A stretch of 64,000 nucleotides of DNA. Source: Chryseobacterium gregarium DSM 19109 (lineage in GTDB: Bacteria > Bacteroidota > Bacteroidia > Flavobacteriales > Weeksellaceae). Position numbers and translations under genes: made by a program. The DNA is taken from assembly GCF_000430845.1 (NCBI RefSeq), contig NZ_AUMU01000013.1, positions 1-64,000 of the forward strand, written 5' to 3'. Numbering within the stretch: the stretch's first letter is position 1; every line of letters starts with the position of its first letter. Below are positions 8,349 to 18,319 of this stretch, in pieces. The notes beneath the pieces are model-generated. The model was not told the origin of the DNA. It was given only the letters and a program-made list of their open reading frames with translations, and searched no databases.

Positions 8349-10055
8349 ATGAATTTATTTACGGAGTCCAATTTAAGTCCTGACATTCTTAAGGCCATTG
8401 GCGAACTGGGTTTTGAAAGCCCGACAGAAATCCAAAAACAGACTATCCCTTTCATTCTTTCAGATATTCGCGATTTGATCGCACTTGCGCAGACAGGGAC
8501 AGGCAAAACAGCAGCGTTTTCGCTTCCGATTTTGGATATGATTGACGATACGAGTCGCAAAATCCAATTTTTGGTGCTTTGTCCGACACGGGAATTATGT
8601 CTTCAGATTACGAAAGACATTAAAAATTATTCCAAATACATGAAAGACATCAAGACTACAGCAGTGTATGGTGGAAGCAGTATTATGGATCAGATGAGAT
8701 CTCTGAAGGACAAGCCGCAGATCATTGTGGGGACTCCGGGAAGGGTGATCGACCTTATCAACAGAAAAGCACTTGATTTTTCAGCCATTCACTGGTTGGT
8801 TCTGGATGAAGCTGACGAAATGCTTTCCATGGGGTTCAAAGACGAACTGGAAACCATTTTAAGTGAAACGCCTGAAACAAAGCAGACATTCTTATTCTCT
8901 GCCACGATGAGTAAGGAGGTGGAAAAAATCACCAAAAACTATCTGACTAAGCCGCACAGAATTTCTGTAGGTTCTATTAACGAAGTTAAGAAGAACATTA
9001 AGCATGAATATTATGTGGCAGGATACCGTCAGAAAAAAGAAGCATTAAAGCGTCTTATCGATGCCAACCCTAATCAGTATTCAATCATTTTCTGCAGAAC
9101 CAGGATGGAAACTCAGGAAGTTGCTGATTTCTTAATGCAGAACGGCTACGCGGCAGATGCACTTCACGGTGATCTTTCCCAGGCCCAGAGAGATACGGTA
9201 ATGAAGAAATTCAGACTGAAAAATATTGATATTTTGGTGGCAACAGACGTTGCAGCCAGAGGACTGGATGTAGATTCACTGACGCACGTTGTGCATTATT
9301 CCTTACCTGATGATCCTGAAGTATTCGTTCACAGAAGCGGAAGAACAGGTAGAGCAGGGAAAGACGGTATTTCAATTTCTTTGATTAAGCCGGAAGAAAG
9401 CAGAAAGCTGAAGCAGATCAAGGCGGTGACTAAAATCGAAATCGCCGAAGGAAGAATTCCTACGGGAGACGAGATTATAAAGGCTCAGGTAGGCGGCGTT
9501 TTTGAAAGCCTTTTCGAAATACACGAAGATTTCTTTGAATTTGATGATGCTTTGATTCCTGATTTATCAGCATTTACCAAAGAAGAGCTGGCCCACAAGC
9601 TTCTTCAGTTCCAGTTAAAAGATCTTGCGCTGTATTATAAAGACAGACATGATGTTATAGAACAGAAGCTGAGCAGCAGAGATGAAGCAGGAAGAGGAGA
9701 CCGTAGCAGCAGAGACCGTGACAGAGGCAGGGACCGCGAAAGAGGTGAAAGAACCGAAAGAAGCGGAGACCGAAGGGAGCGTGGAGGAAAGCCTAAGAAA
9801 AGTAACGAGAATATGGTAAGGTTCTTCTTTAATCTTGGTAAAAAAGACCAGTTGAAGAAACTTGATGTTCTTGATATTATCAACAAAGCAACTTCAACGG
9901 CGAAAAGCAAAAAGAGAGCTGAAATCGGGGATATCGAAATTTTAGAGAAATTTTCTTTCTTTGAAATTGAAAAATCGTTCAAAGGAGATCTTTTAAGCAA
10001 CATTTCTTCAATGAAATTCAGAGGAAAAGATATGAGGGCTGAAGAGGCTAACTAA
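8349..10055 (+). CDS. deaD: DEAD/DEAH-box ATP-dependent RNA helicase (DeaD/CsdA-like)
   Basis: Unwinds RNA, probably in ribosome assembly or mRNA turnover, especially in the cold. 568 residues. Motifs in order: Q motif (GFESPTEIQKQTIP), Walker [35 protein letters not shown] (DEAD), SATMS, then the helicase C domain with ATDVAARGLDVD and [11 protein letters not shown] low-complexity Arg/Asp/Glu-rich linker lies around residues 440-480. After it comes a DbpA/CsdA-type RNA-binding domain (MVRFFFNLGKKDQL), so it is the long DeaD form, unlike the RhlE-like paralogue at 15424. Ends at a strong terminator. Confidence 0.9.
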   Translation: MNLFTESNLSPDILKAIGELGFESPTEIQKQTIPFILSDIRDLIALAQTGTGKTAAFSLPILDMIDDTSRKIQFLVLCPTRELCLQITKDIKNYSKYMKDIKTTAVYGGSSIMDQMRSLKDKPQIIVGTPGRVIDLINRKALDFSAIHWLVLDEADEMLSMGFKDELETILSETPETKQTFLFSATMSKEVEKITKNYLTKPHRISVGSINEVKKNIKHEYYVAGYRQKKEALKRLIDANPNQYSIIFCRTRMETQEVADFLMQNGYAADALHGDLSQAQRDTVMKKFRLKNIDILVATDVAARGLDVDSLTHVVHYSLPDDPEVFVHRSGRTGRAGKDGISISLIKPEESRKLKQIKAVTKIEIAEGRIPTGDEIIKAQVGGVFESLFEIHEDFFEFDDALIPDLSAFTKEELAHKLLQFQLKDLALYYKDRHDVIEQKLSSRDEAGRGDRSSRDRDRGRDRERGERTERSGDRRERGGKPKKSNENMVRFFFNLGKKDQLKKLDVLDIINKATSTAKSKKRAEIGDIEILEKFSFFEIEKSFKGDLLSNISSMKFRGKDMRAEEAN

Positions 10056-10073
10056 ACTCATTTTCAATGATAT

Positions 10074-10098
10074 AAACCGGCTTAAAGGCCGGTTTTTT
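10074..10098 (+). terminator. Intrinsic terminator after deaD-like helicase
   Basis: An 8-base perfect stem AAACCGGC/GCCGGTTT with loop TTAAAG, followed by a T-run. Confidence 0.9.
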
Positions 10099-10204
10099 TA
10101 TGCCCTCAATTGTGGTATCTTCAATGTTAACAAAACTTAACGTTATATGCTTTTTGTTAAGGGGGTTTTTTAAGAAATTTGCACAAAATTATAAATACTT
10201 AAAA

Positions 10205-10843
10205 ATGGGAATTGGTAATATTTTCCACGCTTTTCAACCCAAAGATAAAATCTTCTTTGTGCTTTTTGAAAAAGTAACTGAAAACCTGGTTGCAATGTCT
10301 GAAGAGTTTAACACTGGAATCAAAGACTTCGATCTGAATGACGATTCCATGTTAAAGAAGATGAGCGACTATGAGCACAAAAATGATGAGCTGACACACG
10401 AAATCTTTGTAGAGCTTGGTAAAAACTTCATTACGCCTTTTGACCGGGAAGATATTCATACCCTGGCAACAGGATTGGATGATATTGCTGATTATATCTA
10501 CGCTTCCACAAAATATATTTTCCTGTATAAATCGCCTGAAATGAAGGCATATTCAGACTTTTCCCTGTTGATTCACAAAGCATGTCTTGAAATCCAGAAT
10601 GCCATGAAGAACCTGAAAGGGTTTAAAAATATGGAACAGGTAAAAGAAGCGTGTATCAAAGTGAATTCTATTGAAAATATTGCAGATGATCTGCTTTCCA
10701 ACTCAATGGTCGAACTGTTTGAAACCAATGACGCCATCAATATTATCAAAGTTTCATCCGTACTTAATTATCTTGAAGTAGTTACTGACAAAGCGGAAGA
10801 TGTGGCCAATACGATTGAGAACATCATGATCAAATACGCTTAA
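10205..10843 (+). CDS. DUF47 family protein (PhoU-like partner of the phosphate transporter)
   Basis: 212 residues, all-helical and acidic, matching DUF47/YkaA proteins, which are PhoU-like and usually precede a PiT transporter gene, as here (20 bases upstream). Family members are thought to control phosphate uptake through PiT. The repeated heptad-like helices include SEEFNTGIKDFD and LDDIADYIYAST. The start ATG at 10205 (MGIGNIFHAFQ) is preferred over an in-frame ATG at 10100, which lies right next to the upstream terminator and would add an unrelated hydrophobic leader. Confidence 0.85.
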   Translation: MGIGNIFHAFQPKDKIFFVLFEKVTENLVAMSEEFNTGIKDFDLNDDSMLKKMSDYEHKNDELTHEIFVELGKNFITPFDREDIHTLATGLDDIADYIYASTKYIFLYKSPEMKAYSDFSLLIHKACLEIQNAMKNLKGFKNMEQVKEACIKVNSIENIADDLLSNSMVELFETNDAINIIKVSSVLNYLEVVTDKAEDVANTIENIMIKYA

Positions 10844-10863
10844 TTAATCATTATAATTAAACA

Positions 10864-12006
10864 ATGGAATTTCCTATTTTACTTATAGTTATTATTGCGC
10901 TGGCTTTGATCTTCGATTACATCAATGGATTCCATGATGCGGCCAATTCAATTGCGACTATTGTTTCCACAAAAGTATTAACTCCGTTCCAGGCTGTACT
11001 GTGGGCAGCGCTCTGGAACTTTGCAGCCTTCTTTATTGCGGCCTATATCATTGGAGAATTTAAAATCGGTAACACGATTGCCAAAACCGTTAACGAGAAT
11101 TTTATTACCCTTGAAGTTATATTTTCAGGATTGGTTGCGGCCATTGCCTGGAATCTTTTAACCTGGTGGTTTGGGATCCCTTCTTCTTCATCCCATACGC
11201 TGATCGGCGGATTTTTGGGTGCGGCCCTGATGCATGCCTTCATGATGGATTACCATGATGTTGTTGCTGCCCAACCCGGATTAGGATTCTGGGAGACCTC
11301 TAAAGAAGCTTTCAGCCAGGTTACCCAGCAGAGCGTTGTGAAATTTGATAAGGTCATTCCTATTTTCCTGTTCATTTTCATGGCTCCGATCATCGGGATG
11401 ATCATTTCGATTATCATTACATTAATTATTGTTCATCTGTATAAAAGATCAAACCCTCACAAAGCGGATAAATCTTTTAAAAGATTACAGCTGGGATCTT
11501 CGGCTTTATTCAGTTTGGGACACGGTCTGAATGATGCTCAGAAAGTTATGGGGATTATCGGTGCCGCTTTAATCTATTACCATGTGGTGATACTTAAAGA
11601 TCCTGTATATCTGGATATTCCTGCGGCAGGGCGTTTCGACTATTTTGCCCAGCATTATATCTGGGTGCCTCTGGTTTCTTTCGTGGCTATTGCCCTGGGA
11701 ACCATGAGCGGTGGCTGGAAAATCATCAAAACCATGGGAACGAAAATTACAAAAGTAACTTCCCTGGAAGGCGTCAGTGCTGAAACCGCAGGAGCCATTA
11801 CGTTGTTCATTACAGACCATTTCGGTATCCCCGTATCTACAACGCATACCATAACCGGTTCTATCATTGGAGTAGGATTGACAAAAAGGATTTCTGCCGT
11901 ACGATGGGGAATTACCGTGAGCCTTCTCTGGGCGTGGGTATTAACCATTCCTATTTCAGCAATTGTGGCCGCGCTTATGTATCTCGTGGTTACTTTTTTA
12001 TCTTAA
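10864..12006 (+). CDS. PiT family inorganic phosphate transporter
   Basis: 380 residues with about 9-10 membrane segments. The PHO4 duplicated signature is visible: YINGFHDAANSIATIVSTK in the N-terminal half and GHGLNDAQKVMG in the C-terminal half, plus SSSHTLIGG and STTHTITGSIIG. Takes up phosphate, probably as a metal-phosphate/proton symporter in the inner membrane. Forms an operon with the DUF47 gene and ends at a terminator at 12029-12057. Metal-phosphate specificity cannot be inferred. Confidence 0.9.
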   Translation: MEFPILLIVIIALALIFDYINGFHDAANSIATIVSTKVLTPFQAVLWAALWNFAAFFIAAYIIGEFKIGNTIAKTVNENFITLEVIFSGLVAAIAWNLLTWWFGIPSSSSHTLIGGFLGAALMHAFMMDYHDVVAAQPGLGFWETSKEAFSQVTQQSVVKFDKVIPIFLFIFMAPIIGMIISIIITLIIVHLYKRSNPHKADKSFKRLQLGSSALFSLGHGLNDAQKVMGIIGAALIYYHVVILKDPVYLDIPAAGRFDYFAQHYIWVPLVSFVAIALGTMSGGWKIIKTMGTKITKVTSLEGVSAETAGAITLFITDHFGIPVSTTHTITGSIIGVGLTKRISAVRWGITVSLLWAWVLTIPISAIVAALMYLVVTFLS

Positions 12007-12028
12007 AATTAATTTTAAATAATAATGT

Positions 12029-12057
12029 AAACTTTGCTCAATTGGGCAAAGTTTTTT
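12029..12057 (+). terminator. Intrinsic terminator after PiT gene
   Basis: A 9-base perfect stem AAACTTTGC/GCAAAGTTT with an 8-base loop and a run of six T. Confidence 0.9.
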
Positions 12058-12107
12058 GTTTTACGGACCCTTTAAAAGTCGTATTTTTGTTCAAACGATT
12101 AAATTTT

Positions 12108-13079
12108 ATGGAATTTTTAGACCGATACCAACAGATTGTTGCGGATGCCATTACCAAATATACTTTTAAGGACAAGCCGGCCGAACTGTATGAACCGATG
12201 AATTACATTATTTCCCATGGTGGAAAACGCCTTCGTCCGATCATGGTGTTGATGGCCTGTGATTTGTTTGGCGGTGACATGAAAGAGGCTATCAAACCTG
12301 CCTTGGCCATCGAGTTTTTCCATAATTTTACGCTGATCCATGATGATATTATGGATGAAGCCCCGTTGAGAAGAAACAAGCCTACCATCCATACCCTGCA
12401 TGGGATCAATGTGGGAATCCTTTCCGGCGATGGGTTGATGTTAAAAGCCTATAAGTTTTTTGAAGATCTGGAACCTGAAACTTTCAAGGCTTGCATCAGA
12501 ATTTTTACCCATACAGGGTTGCTTTTATGTGAAGGTCAGCAGTATGATATTAATTTTGAAAGTCAGGAAAATGTGACTTTTGATGATTACATCAGAATGA
12601 TTACCTATAAGACAGGAGTTCTGAGTGCCTGTTCATTTGAAATCGGAGCCATGATTGCAAAGGCCAACTTTAAAGATGCCAAATCCATTTTCAACTTCGG
12701 GAAACATATCGGGATTGCTTTTCAGATTATGGATGATTACCTGGATGTGTTCGGAGATCAGGCACAGTTCGGCAAGAAGCATGCTGGGGATATCTATGAG
12801 AATAAAAAAACGGTGCTTTACCTGATGGCCAAGGAGCATGCAACAGAAGAAGAAAGAAAAGAACTGGATTACTGGTATTCTAAAAAAACCGACAACATTG
12901 ATAAAGTATACGGAGTCGAAAAGATTTTCAGAAGGACAAAAGTAGACGAAAAAGCCTTGAGATTGATTGAAAAGCATAACGAAATCGGGCAGAGCTACCT
13001 TGATAAAATCGATATTCCTGACGAAAAGAAGAAGCCGTTTACAGAACTGGCCAATTATTTGTTGAGAAGAGAAAGCTAG
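12108..13079 (+). CDS. Polyprenyl (isoprenyl) diphosphate synthase
   Basis: 323 residues. Trans-prenyltransferase fold with the first aspartate-rich motif in LIHDDIMDEAP (DDxxD) and the second in QIMDDYLDVFGD. Condenses isopentenyl diphosphate onto an allylic diphosphate, supplying prenyl chains for quinones, carotenoids or lipid carriers. The residue GKRLRPI and the GEGQQ-like CEGQQYDI segment are also typical. Chain length cannot be read safely from sequence. The start ATG at 12108 is chosen because the upstream frame runs back through the terminator. A TATTTTTG box lies at 12082-12089. Monocistronic. Confidence 0.88.
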   Translation: MEFLDRYQQIVADAITKYTFKDKPAELYEPMNYIISHGGKRLRPIMVLMACDLFGGDMKEAIKPALAIEFFHNFTLIHDDIMDEAPLRRNKPTIHTLHGINVGILSGDGLMLKAYKFFEDLEPETFKACIRIFTHTGLLLCEGQQYDINFESQENVTFDDYIRMITYKTGVLSACSFEIGAMIAKANFKDAKSIFNFGKHIGIAFQIMDDYLDVFGDQAQFGKKHAGDIYENKKTVLYLMAKEHATEEERKELDYWYSKKTDNIDKVYGVEKIFRRTKVDEKALRLIEKHNEIGQSYLDKIDIPDEKKKPFTELANYLLRRES

Positions 13080-13146
13080 GTGAATCGATTTTACGCCGGA
13101 AGAGTATGGATCTGTAATCGTATAGCCATAACCTTATCCCTATAAG

Positions 13147-14109
13147 ATGATGAAGTTCAGGACTGAAGTAGAGATTAAAGAATCCCGGAAGAAGATTCAG
13201 GTTGAAGATAAAATATTTTCAATAGGTTCTTGTTTTGCCTCTGAAATGTCGGATCTGTTTCAGCTTGGGCAGCTGCAGACCATTAATAATCCTTTCGGAA
13301 CGATCTTTAATCCTTTTTCAATCAACAATGCGGTAAAAAGGCTTCATGATGCTGAGTTTTATACCGAAGACGAACTTATCAGTTTTGATGAAGAATTTAT
13401 ATCCCTGGATCATCACACCGGCTTTGACACGCGGTATATTCATCAGAGCCTGAAAAAGATCAATGCCGGAATCGAAGAAGGCAATTCTTTTCTTCAGGAT
13501 GCAGGCTGGGTAATCATCACCTATGGGACTTCATTTATTTATGAATTCATTCCCAAAAACAAACTGGTGGCCAACTGTCATAAAATCCCTCAGAAATTCT
13601 TTAAAAAAAGGTTGCTGACCCATCAGGAAATTACGGATTCCATTTATAATACGGTTTTAAACCTGGATGATATCTGTAAAGATGACGTTCAGATTTTATT
13701 CTCTGTTTCGCCTGTCCGGCATACCAAAGACGGGATGGTTGAAAACCAGCTCAGTAAAGCAAAGTTAATTACTGCAATTCATGAGATCCTTCCGCAGTTT
13801 GAAAACTGTCATTATCTTCCGGTGTATGAAATTCTGATGGATGACCTGCGGGATTACCGTTTTTATAACGAAGATATGATCCATCCTAACAGTCAGGCGG
13901 TCAATTATATTTTTGATCAGTTCGGAAATGCTTATTTTTCAGAGGAAACGAAGGAATTTATTAAAGAAAACTTTAAAATTAACAAGGCTTTGCAGCACAG
14001 GACGAATGATGAAAAAGACCCTAAATATATTGAATTTAGGGAGAAACTCAACCGGAGAATCGAAATCCAGCGACAAAAAGTAAGATACAAAATATTTCCG
14101 GATGACTGA
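13147..14109 (+). CDS. GSCFA domain protein
   Basis: About 320 residues, matching the GSCFA family (PF08885), named after the motif that here reads SIGSCFASEM near residue 30. Other family-like blocks are NPFGTIFNPFSI and MIHPNSQAVNYIF, the latter resembling the catalytic D/H block of SGNH hydrolases; the role in glycan or lipid metabolism is unproven. Two adjacent Met codons (13147, 13150) make the exact start uncertain. It overlaps the next gene by 8 bases, indicating an operon with the DUF4269 and TatD genes. Confidence 0.85.
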   Translation: MMKFRTEVEIKESRKKIQVEDKIFSIGSCFASEMSDLFQLGQLQTINNPFGTIFNPFSINNAVKRLHDAEFYTEDELISFDEEFISLDHHTGFDTRYIHQSLKKINAGIEEGNSFLQDAGWVIITYGTSFIYEFIPKNKLVANCHKIPQKFFKKRLLTHQEITDSIYNTVLNLDDICKDDVQILFSVSPVRHTKDGMVENQLSKAKLITAIHEILPQFENCHYLPVYEILMDDLRDYRFYNEDMIHPNSQAVNYIFDQFGNAYFSEETKEFIKENFKINKALQHRTNDEKDPKYIEFREKLNRRIEIQRQKVRYKIFPDD

Positions 14110-14617
14110 TTTTACCACCATTGATTATCTGAAAGCGGGAAATCAGAAACAAAAAAGGGCTTATGACATCCTGGGGAAATATCGGATTTTCGAAATTCTT
14201 AAAGATTATTACCCTGTTCTGGCCGGAACGATTCCTATTGAGATCGATATTGAAGGAAGTGATCTGGACATCATTTGTCAGTTTAAAGATGAAGATGATT
14301 TTACTGAACTTTTACGTCGGTACTTTAAGGAATATAAGGGTTTCAGCTTAGAAAAGATAACCGCTAACGGTGAAAATTCAGTGGTTTCAAATTTCATGCT
14401 GGAAGAATTTCCTATTGAGATTTTCGGACAAAATAAACCTACAACGAACCAGAATGCTTATCTCCACATGGTCGCCGAATACACAATATTACAGGAAAAA
14501 GGAGAAGAATTTAAACAGAAAATAATAGAATTAAAGAAAAAAGGAATCAAGACGGAACCTGCTTTCGGCATGGTGCTCAATCTTGAAAATCCTTATAAAG
14601 ATCTATTGAAATTTTAA
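14102..14617 (+). CDS. DUF4269 family protein
   Basis: 171 residues, soluble. The block AGTIPIEIDIEGSDLDI has the spaced acidic residues of a nucleotidyltransferase-like fold, which fits DUF4269 proteins; catalytic activity is unproven. EEFPIEIFGQNKPTTNQNAY is a second conserved-looking stretch. It overlaps the GSCFA gene by 8 bases and ends 4 bases before tatD, so the three are likely co-transcribed. Confidence 0.8.
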   Translation: MTDFTTIDYLKAGNQKQKRAYDILGKYRIFEILKDYYPVLAGTIPIEIDIEGSDLDIICQFKDEDDFTELLRRYFKEYKGFSLEKITANGENSVVSNFMLEEFPIEIFGQNKPTTNQNAYLHMVAEYTILQEKGEEFKQKIIELKKKGIKTEPAFGMVLNLENPYKDLLKF

Positions 14618-14621
14618 TGAA

Positions 14622-15383
14622 ATGATTGATACGCATACCCATTTATACGCGGAAGAATTTGATGAAGACAGAGCAGACGCTATTCAGAGAGCTTTAGACA
14701 AAGGCATCACAGAATTTTACCTTCCGGCCATCGATTCGGAATCACATAAAAAAATGCTGCAGCTGGAAAAAGAATATCCCGGGCAGATTTTCTCGATGAT
14801 GGGTCTTCATCCCTGTTATGTGAAGCCAGAAAGCTGGGAAAAAGAACTGGAAATTGTAAAGAACTACCTAAACGAAAGAAGTTTCCCCGCCATTGGAGAG
14901 ATCGGGATTGATCTTTATTGGGATAAAACAACACTGGATATTCAGGTAAAAGCCTTTGAGCAGCAAATCGATTGGGCTATTGAAAAAGACCTGCCGATTG
15001 TGATCCACACCAGAGAGAGCTTCGATGAAACCTTTGAAGTTCTTGAAAGAAAAAAGCACCCGAAATTACGCGGGATTTTCCATTGTTTTTCAGGAAACCT
15101 CGAACAGGCCAGACATGCGGTAGATTTAAATTTCATCTTAGGAATCGGCGGCGTAGTAACATTCAAGAATGGTAAGATCGACCAATTCTTACACGAAATC
15201 CCGTTAGATAAAATCGTTCTGGAAACCGATTCCCCTTACCTGGCTCCGGTTCCTTATCGGGGGAAAAGAAATGAAAGTTCTTACCTGGATCTGGTAGCGG
15301 GCAAGCTGGTAGATATTTATAAAAAAGATTTCTCAGAGATTGACAGGATTACGACCGACAATGCAAAGAAATTGTTTGTGTGA
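14622..15383 (+). CDS. TatD family metal-dependent hydrolase
   Basis: 253 residues. Metal ligands of the TatD amidohydrolase family are visible: MIDTHTHLY at the N-terminus, GEIGIDLYW (Glu), IVIHTRES, IFHCFSG and ETDSPYLAPVPYRGKRN (Asp). TatD enzymes are magnesium-dependent DNA exonucleases/endonucleases or deacylases. Third in the GSCFA-DUF4269-tatD run, 4 bases after the previous stop. Ends at a bidirectional terminator shared with the convergent helicase. Confidence 0.9.
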   Translation: MIDTHTHLYAEEFDEDRADAIQRALDKGITEFYLPAIDSESHKKMLQLEKEYPGQIFSMMGLHPCYVKPESWEKELEIVKNYLNERSFPAIGEIGIDLYWDKTTLDIQVKAFEQQIDWAIEKDLPIVIHTRESFDETFEVLERKKHPKLRGIFHCFSGNLEQARHAVDLNFILGIGGVVTFKNGKIDQFLHEIPLDKIVLETDSPYLAPVPYRGKRNESSYLDLVAGKLVDIYKKDFSEIDRITTDNAKKLFV

Positions 15384-15393
15384 TATAAAATAT

Positions 15394-15420
15394 AAAGCCT
15401 TCCAAATTTTGGAAGGCTTT
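15394..15420. terminator. Bidirectional terminator between tatD and rhlE-like genes
   Basis: A 10-base perfect stem AAAGCCTTCC/GGAAGGCTTT with a 7-base loop. T-rich sequence follows on the plus strand, and the A-rich side serves the minus strand. Confidence 0.85.
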
Positions 15421-15423
15421 ACT

Positions 15424-16680
15424 TTATTTTTTCCTGAAAAAACTACTCTTATTTTTCGGTTTTTTGCTGTGGTCAGATTTTTGCTGACCTGCAGGTTTGG
15501 GTCTGGGAGTAAAAGGTTTGTTGTTTGAATCTCTTTTTTCCACCACGAGATTTTCCGTATGGAAAGGATGATTTTTCTCAACAGGAATTTTCATTCCGAT
15601 TAATTTTTCAGTGTCTTTCAAATTCAGTAAATCTAATCCGTCAACAAATGAAATGGAAGATCCTTCCGCTCCTGCACGGCCTGTTCTTCCGATTCTGTGA
15701 ACGTATGTTTCGGCAACGTCTGAAAGTTCATAATTGACAACATATTTCAGTTCGTCAATATCAATGCCTCTCGCTGCAATATCGGTAGCCACCAGAATAC
15801 GCGTCCTGCCGGATTTAAAATTATTTAATGCATTCTGTCTGGCGTTCTGGGATTTGTTCCCGTGGATGGCTTCGGCAGAAATATTACTCGACTGCAGTTT
15901 TCTGGCAATTTTGTCGGCACCGTGTTTTGTCCTGGAAAATACCAACACGGAATCTGAAATGTCATTCTGTAAAATATGCGTCAGAAGGTCAAGCTTATTT
16001 TCCTTATCGACAAAATAAACCGCCTGTTTAATGGTTTCTGCGGTAGAAGAAATCGGGGTAACCGATACTTTTATCGGATTATTTAAAATAGAATCAGCAA
16101 GTTTCTGAATCTCTGTCGGCATCGTGGCAGAGAAGAAAAGCGTTTGCCTTTTCGGCAGAAGCTTAATGATCCGTTTTACGTCATGCACAAAGCCCATATC
16201 CAGCATTCTGTCGGCTTCATCGAGTACGAAAATCTCAAGATTTTTCAGGCTGATAATTCCCTGAGCAATAAAATCCAGCAGTCTTCCCGGAGTGGCTACA
16301 AGAATGTCAACGCCTTTTCTTAATGCAGTTTCCTGGCTTCCCTGTTTTACGCCGCCAAAAACTACCAGTTTTTTCAAAGGCAGGTTTTTACCGTATGCGT
16401 TGAAGCTTTCTTCAATCTGAATCGCCAGCTCTCTGGTTGGCGTAAGAATAAGTGCTTTGATATGATTGCTTTTCGGCCCTTTTCTTTCCATAAGGTTCTG
16501 CAGGATAGGAATAGCAAAAGCTGCCGTCTTACCGGTTCCAGTCTGAGCAGTGCCTAATACATCTCTGTGTTCTAAAATAGAAGGAATGGATTGTTCCTGA
16601 ATAGGGGTAGGTTTTTCGTAACCTTGTTTTTGAAGCGCATCTAAAATGGGCTTAATAATGTTTAAGTCTGTAAATAACAA
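15424..16680 (-). CDS. DEAD/DEAH-box RNA helicase (RhlE-like)
   Basis: 418 residues, with the compact two-domain helicase core and a short basic tail. Motifs: [14 protein letters not shown] (Q motif), [69 protein letters not shown]. The C-terminal tail ([18 protein letters not shown]) is Lys-rich, as in RhlE proteins. It lacks the RNA-binding domain of the 8349 helicase. Monocistronic and convergent with tatD. Confidence 0.9.
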   Translation of the reverse strand: MLFTDLNIIKPILDALQKQGYEKPTPIQEQSIPSILEHRDVLGTAQTGTGKTAAFAIPILQNLMERKGPKSNHIKALILTPTRELAIQIEESFNAYGKNLPLKKLVVFGGVKQGSQETALRKGVDILVATPGRLLDFIAQGIISLKNLEIFVLDEADRMLDMGFVHDVKRIIKLLPKRQTLFFSATMPTEIQKLADSILNNPIKVSVTPISSTAETIKQAVYFVDKENKLDLLTHILQNDISDSVLVFSRTKHGADKIARKLQSSNISAEAIHGNKSQNARQNALNNFKSGRTRILVATDIAARGIDIDELKYVVNYELSDVAETYVHRIGRTGRAGAEGSSISFVDGLDLLNLKDTEKLIGMKIPVEKNHPFHTENLVVEKRDSNNKPFTPRPKPAGQQKSDHSKKPKNKSSFFRKK

Positions 16681-16842
16681 AATTTAAATTGTATATTAAA
16701 ATAATGCGGTTGAAGCAGTATACTTCATCATTTTTAGCAGATCTGCTAATTTTTTAACAGAATTTTAAGTAAAATACTTTACCATCTGGCTGAGAATGCC
16801 GCGAAATATACTGCAAAGATAGTTTAAATTATTTTAAAGCAG

Positions 16843-17331
16843 TTATTTAACTTTTGTCCACTGCTGATTCTTTCTCAGGTTTTCAAAAAACGTATATAAT
16901 TCCGAGAGTTTTTCACTTCCGTGTTTACCGTAATCTTCAACATGTTTTGTTGTTCCGTCAGCAAAGCTGATTCTCAAATGGGATGAAGGAAGATCCGAAA
17001 CGTTTTTTTTACCGTAGTAGTCATTAAGGCTTTTCACGTTTAAACCGTCCAGTAAAGCAATTAATTTGTTGTAATCAGCTTCCTTGATGGTGCCTTTGAA
17101 AGTTCCTTCACGGGGATTAGAAAGATCATCTTTTGAAGGCTGGTCGCTGAAATTGAAATGTTCCGCTTCAAAGACAGCGGTCCTGTCCGGATTGATGGTC
17201 ATTTTAAAAACAGGACAAAATCCGAAACACGGAGTTGCTTCATATTCGATAGCCGAATATTTTGATGTTCCTTTCTGGGCTGTGCAGGAAAAAAGAAGAA
17301 TAAATGCACATAGGCCGAATAAATATTTCAT
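16843..17331 (-). CDS. DUF6438-type lipoprotein
   Basis: 162 residues. The start at 17331 gives a lipoprotein signal with lipobox LLFSC; the frame upstream adds 19 unrelated residues. Cys pair in ATPCFGFCPVFKMTI is the hallmark of DUF6438 proteins, small envelope proteins of unknown function. The rest alternates strands and ends NQQWTKVK. Monocistronic, divergent from the methyltransferase at 17473. Confidence 0.75.
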   Translation of the reverse strand: MKYLFGLCAFILLFSCTAQKGTSKYSAIEYEATPCFGFCPVFKMTINPDRTAVFEAEHFNFSDQPSKDDLSNPREGTFKGTIKEADYNKLIALLDGLNVKSLNDYYGKKNVSDLPSSHLRISFADGTTKHVEDYGKHGSEKLSELYTFFENLRKNQQWTKVK

Positions 17332-17472
17332 AATGTAAATTTGCAATGATGGTCTCAAAAATTGTTCCAAGAGCAAATAACCTTTCAATATTAAAATTAT
17401 TTAATGAAAGGACCGGTGCCGGCCGGAATCTTATTAAATTTTTGTTATTTTGAGGATTGTAAAAATTACTTC

Positions 17473-18204
17473 ATGTATAACTTGCTGAAAACAGTTGTTA
17501 AAAATATCATTCCTCAACATATCCTTATAAAAAATGAAGATCACTTTAGAAGGCTGTTAAAACCTTTTTACCAGGGCGGCAACAATGCCTGTAATATTTG
17601 CGGTACAAAATTGAAGGGATTTGTTCAATTACAGAACGGCCAGCTTATCTGCCCTGTTTGCGGAAGCCTTCCGAGGGCAAGGAGGCTGTATAGCATCTTA
17701 CAGGAAGAATTTTTGAAGCCGGAGATGTCATTCCTCGATTTTTCCCCTTCCAGAATGCTCTATAAAAAATGGAAAAGCAGGAAAGATATTTCATATTTCC
17801 CAACTGATTTTGAAAACGAATTTCTCTCGGATTATCATTACAATATTACCCGGATTAATGCGGAAGAAGGAAAGTTTGATTTGATCGTCTGTTATCATAT
17901 TTTAGAACATATTATTGATGACAGAAAAGCAATGGCTGAACTGTACAGAGTGCTTAAAAAAAACGGGAAAGCCCTGATTCAGACTCCTTTTAAACAAGGG
18001 GAAATATATGAGGATTATTCTGTTACTTCAGCGGAAGGGCGATTAGAGCATTTCGGACAGGATGATCACGTAAGGATTTATTCTGTAAGCGGACTTGAAA
18101 GAAGATTGGAAGATGCCGGTTTTAAAGTTGAATCAAGAATTTTTCCGGAAGATCGTTTCTATGGACTTGTATCCGATGAAAGAGTATTAGTCTGTACAAA
18201 ATAA
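17473..18204 (+). CDS. Class I SAM-dependent methyltransferase with N-terminal zinc ribbon
   Basis: About 243 residues. Near residue 40 is a four-cysteine ribbon (CNICG ... CPVCG). It is followed by a Methyltransf_11-type core with FDLIVCYHILEHI and MAELYRVLKKNGKALIQTPF. Motif I is weak (SFLDFSPS). Such proteins often methylate sugars or lipids of surface glycans; the target is unknown. I chose the ATG at 17473 (MYNLLKTVVKN) over 17404, whose extra 23 residues look unlike protein. No neighbour suggests a pathway. Confidence 0.72.
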   Translation: MYNLLKTVVKNIIPQHILIKNEDHFRRLLKPFYQGGNNACNICGTKLKGFVQLQNGQLICPVCGSLPRARRLYSILQEEFLKPEMSFLDFSPSRMLYKKWKSRKDISYFPTDFENEFLSDYHYNITRINAEEGKFDLIVCYHILEHIIDDRKAMAELYRVLKKNGKALIQTPFKQGEIYEDYSVTSAEGRLEHFGQDDHVRIYSVSGLERRLEDAGFKVESRIFPEDRFYGLVSDERVLVCTK

Positions 18205-18280
18205 ATGGATAATTTACTGAAGACAGGAAAACTGCAGGGAAATTAATTCAATAATAAAAAACAATACTGTTTAATGGTGA

Positions 18281-18316
18281 AAAAGGGAGGGATATTTTGT
18301 ATTCCTCCCTTTTATT
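18281..18316. terminator. Bidirectional terminator between methyltransferase and OMP gene
   Basis: A 10-base perfect stem AAAAGGGAGG/CCTCCCTTTT with a 13-base loop. A T-rich tail follows on the plus strand and T residues also follow on the minus strand. Confidence 0.85.
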
Positions 18317-18319
18317 TTA